From NCBI GenBank assembly GCA_013360985.1, contig JABWAM010000172.1, forward strand, positions 1-5,360: a stretch of 5,360 nucleotides of DNA, read 5' to 3'. The stretch's first letter is position 1; every line of letters starts with the position of its first letter. A program made the translations under genes and the position numbers. Positions 4,837 through 5,360 of the stretch are shown piece by piece. The notes under the pieces are model-generated. The model saw nothing but the letters and a program-made list of their open reading frames with translations, searched no databases and had not been told where the DNA came from. The stretch comes from Verrucomicrobiia bacterium. Lineage in GTDB: Bacteria > Verrucomicrobiota > Verrucomicrobiia > JABWAM01.

Positions 4837-5360
4837 ATGGCCGAGGCGTTCACGCCGATGATGCAGCAGTATCGCCGGATCAAGCGGGAGATTCCCGCGG
4901 ACGCGCTCCTCTTGTTTCGCCTCGGCGATTTTTACGAGTTGTTCTTCGAGGACGCGAAAACCGTCTCGTCGCTCCTTCACCTCACGCTCACCCATCGGAA
5001 CGGTTCGCCGATGTGCGGGATTCCGCATCATGCCGCCGAGGGATACCTCGCCCGCCTGATCCGCGCGGGACGCAAAGTGGCCATTTGCGATCAGGTCGAG
5101 GAGGCGGGCGCAGCCAAAGGACTCTTGAAGCGGGAGATCACCCAGATCCTCAGCCCCGGCACCGTGATGGCCGACCGCTTCCTCGCCGCCCATCAGCCCA
5201 ACTACATTGCCGCCGTTTGTCCCGGCGATCCGGGGTTCGGCCTCGCCTTTCTCGAGATCACGACCGGCGATTTTCGCGTGGCGGAACTCCCCGACGCGGA
5301 GGCGTTGACCGAAGAAATCCGCCGCCTCGCCCCGGCCGAGGTGCTCGTGCCGGAGGGGAG
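4837..5360 (+). CDS. mutS: DNA mismatch repair protein MutS, N-terminal part
   Basis: MutS binds mismatches and small loops and starts methyl- or nick-directed repair with MutL. Only 174 codons plus two bases are present; the gene runs off the right edge, so the clamp, lever and ATPase domains are not visible. What is seen is the mismatch-recognition domain: TPMMQQYRRIK (6-16), then GDFYELFFEDA, containing the mismatch-wedging Phe-X-Glu motif F32-Y33-E34, PMCGIPHHAAEGYLARLI from 58, VAICDQVEE, and the ITQILSPGT junction. The start of the connector domain follows, with FLEITTGDF. The ATG at 4837 gives a family-like N-terminus but has no Shine-Dalgarno sequence. A TTG at 4801, 10 bases after CGGAGGA (4784-4790), would add 12 residues. 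Full-length family members are about 800-900 residues. The Phe-X-Glu motif argues for MutS (MutS1) rather than MutS2. Confidence 0.97.
   Translation, partial: MAEAFTPMMQQYRRIKREIPADALLLFRLGDFYELFFEDAKTVSSLLHLTLTHRNGSPMCGIPHHAAEGYLARLIRAGRKVAICDQVEEAGAAKGLLKREITQILSPGTVMADRFLAAHQPNYIAAVCPGDPGFGLAFLEITTGDFRVAELPDAEALTEEIRRLAPAEVLVPEG

Noticed and set aside
4558..5193. Minus-strand open frame across the mutS 5' end
   Set aside because: It overlaps the unmistakable MutS mismatch-recognition domain and shows no domain of its own.

Overview
The window looks like an ordinary chromosomal, GC-rich, gene-dense stretch of a bacterium. My best guess is the PVC superphylum, probably Verrucomicrobiota. 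This rests on three things: a thioredoxin reductase of the CATCDG-LPVFRNKPL type shared with chlamydiae, plants and fungi; the wording of the MutS N-terminus; and the wording of the QueE body. It is inferred from remembered family resemblance, not from a search, so the phylum is moderate confidence only. I see no phage, transposon, CRISPR, toxin or defence genes, no rRNA and no tRNA.

Layout, left to right. Positions 1-178 hold no gene I can support. A complete queE (7-deazaguanine/queuosine pathway) lies on the minus strand at 179-859. A 228-base divergent spacer (860-1087) follows and is packed with short perfect hairpins. All remaining genes are on the plus strand: ald (alanine dehydrogenase, 1088-2170); a T-run that may mark a terminator; trxB (thioredoxin reductase, 2237-3184); a sugar-nucleotidyltransferase-like protein of unknown substrate (3202-4116), 17 bases after trxB; a 148-base gap; a small FtsB/DivIC-type division protein (4265-4591); a 245-base gap; and the first 174 codons of mutS (4837 to the right edge).

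The genes are housekeeping functions with no shared pathway: tRNA modification, alanine/pyruvate interconversion, redox homeostasis, sugar-nucleotide chemistry, cell division and mismatch repair. Only trxB and the nucleotidyltransferase look like a tight transcription unit. Translation signals are uneven. The ftsB-like gene has a clear Shine-Dalgarno sequence, while ald, trxB and mutS have none just before their family-consistent starts.

I found no convincing new multi-gene system. The points most worth a second look are the hairpin-dense queE/ald spacer, including an 8-bp hairpin that would hide the queE ribosome-binding region, and the uncharacterised nucleotidyltransferase behind trxB.
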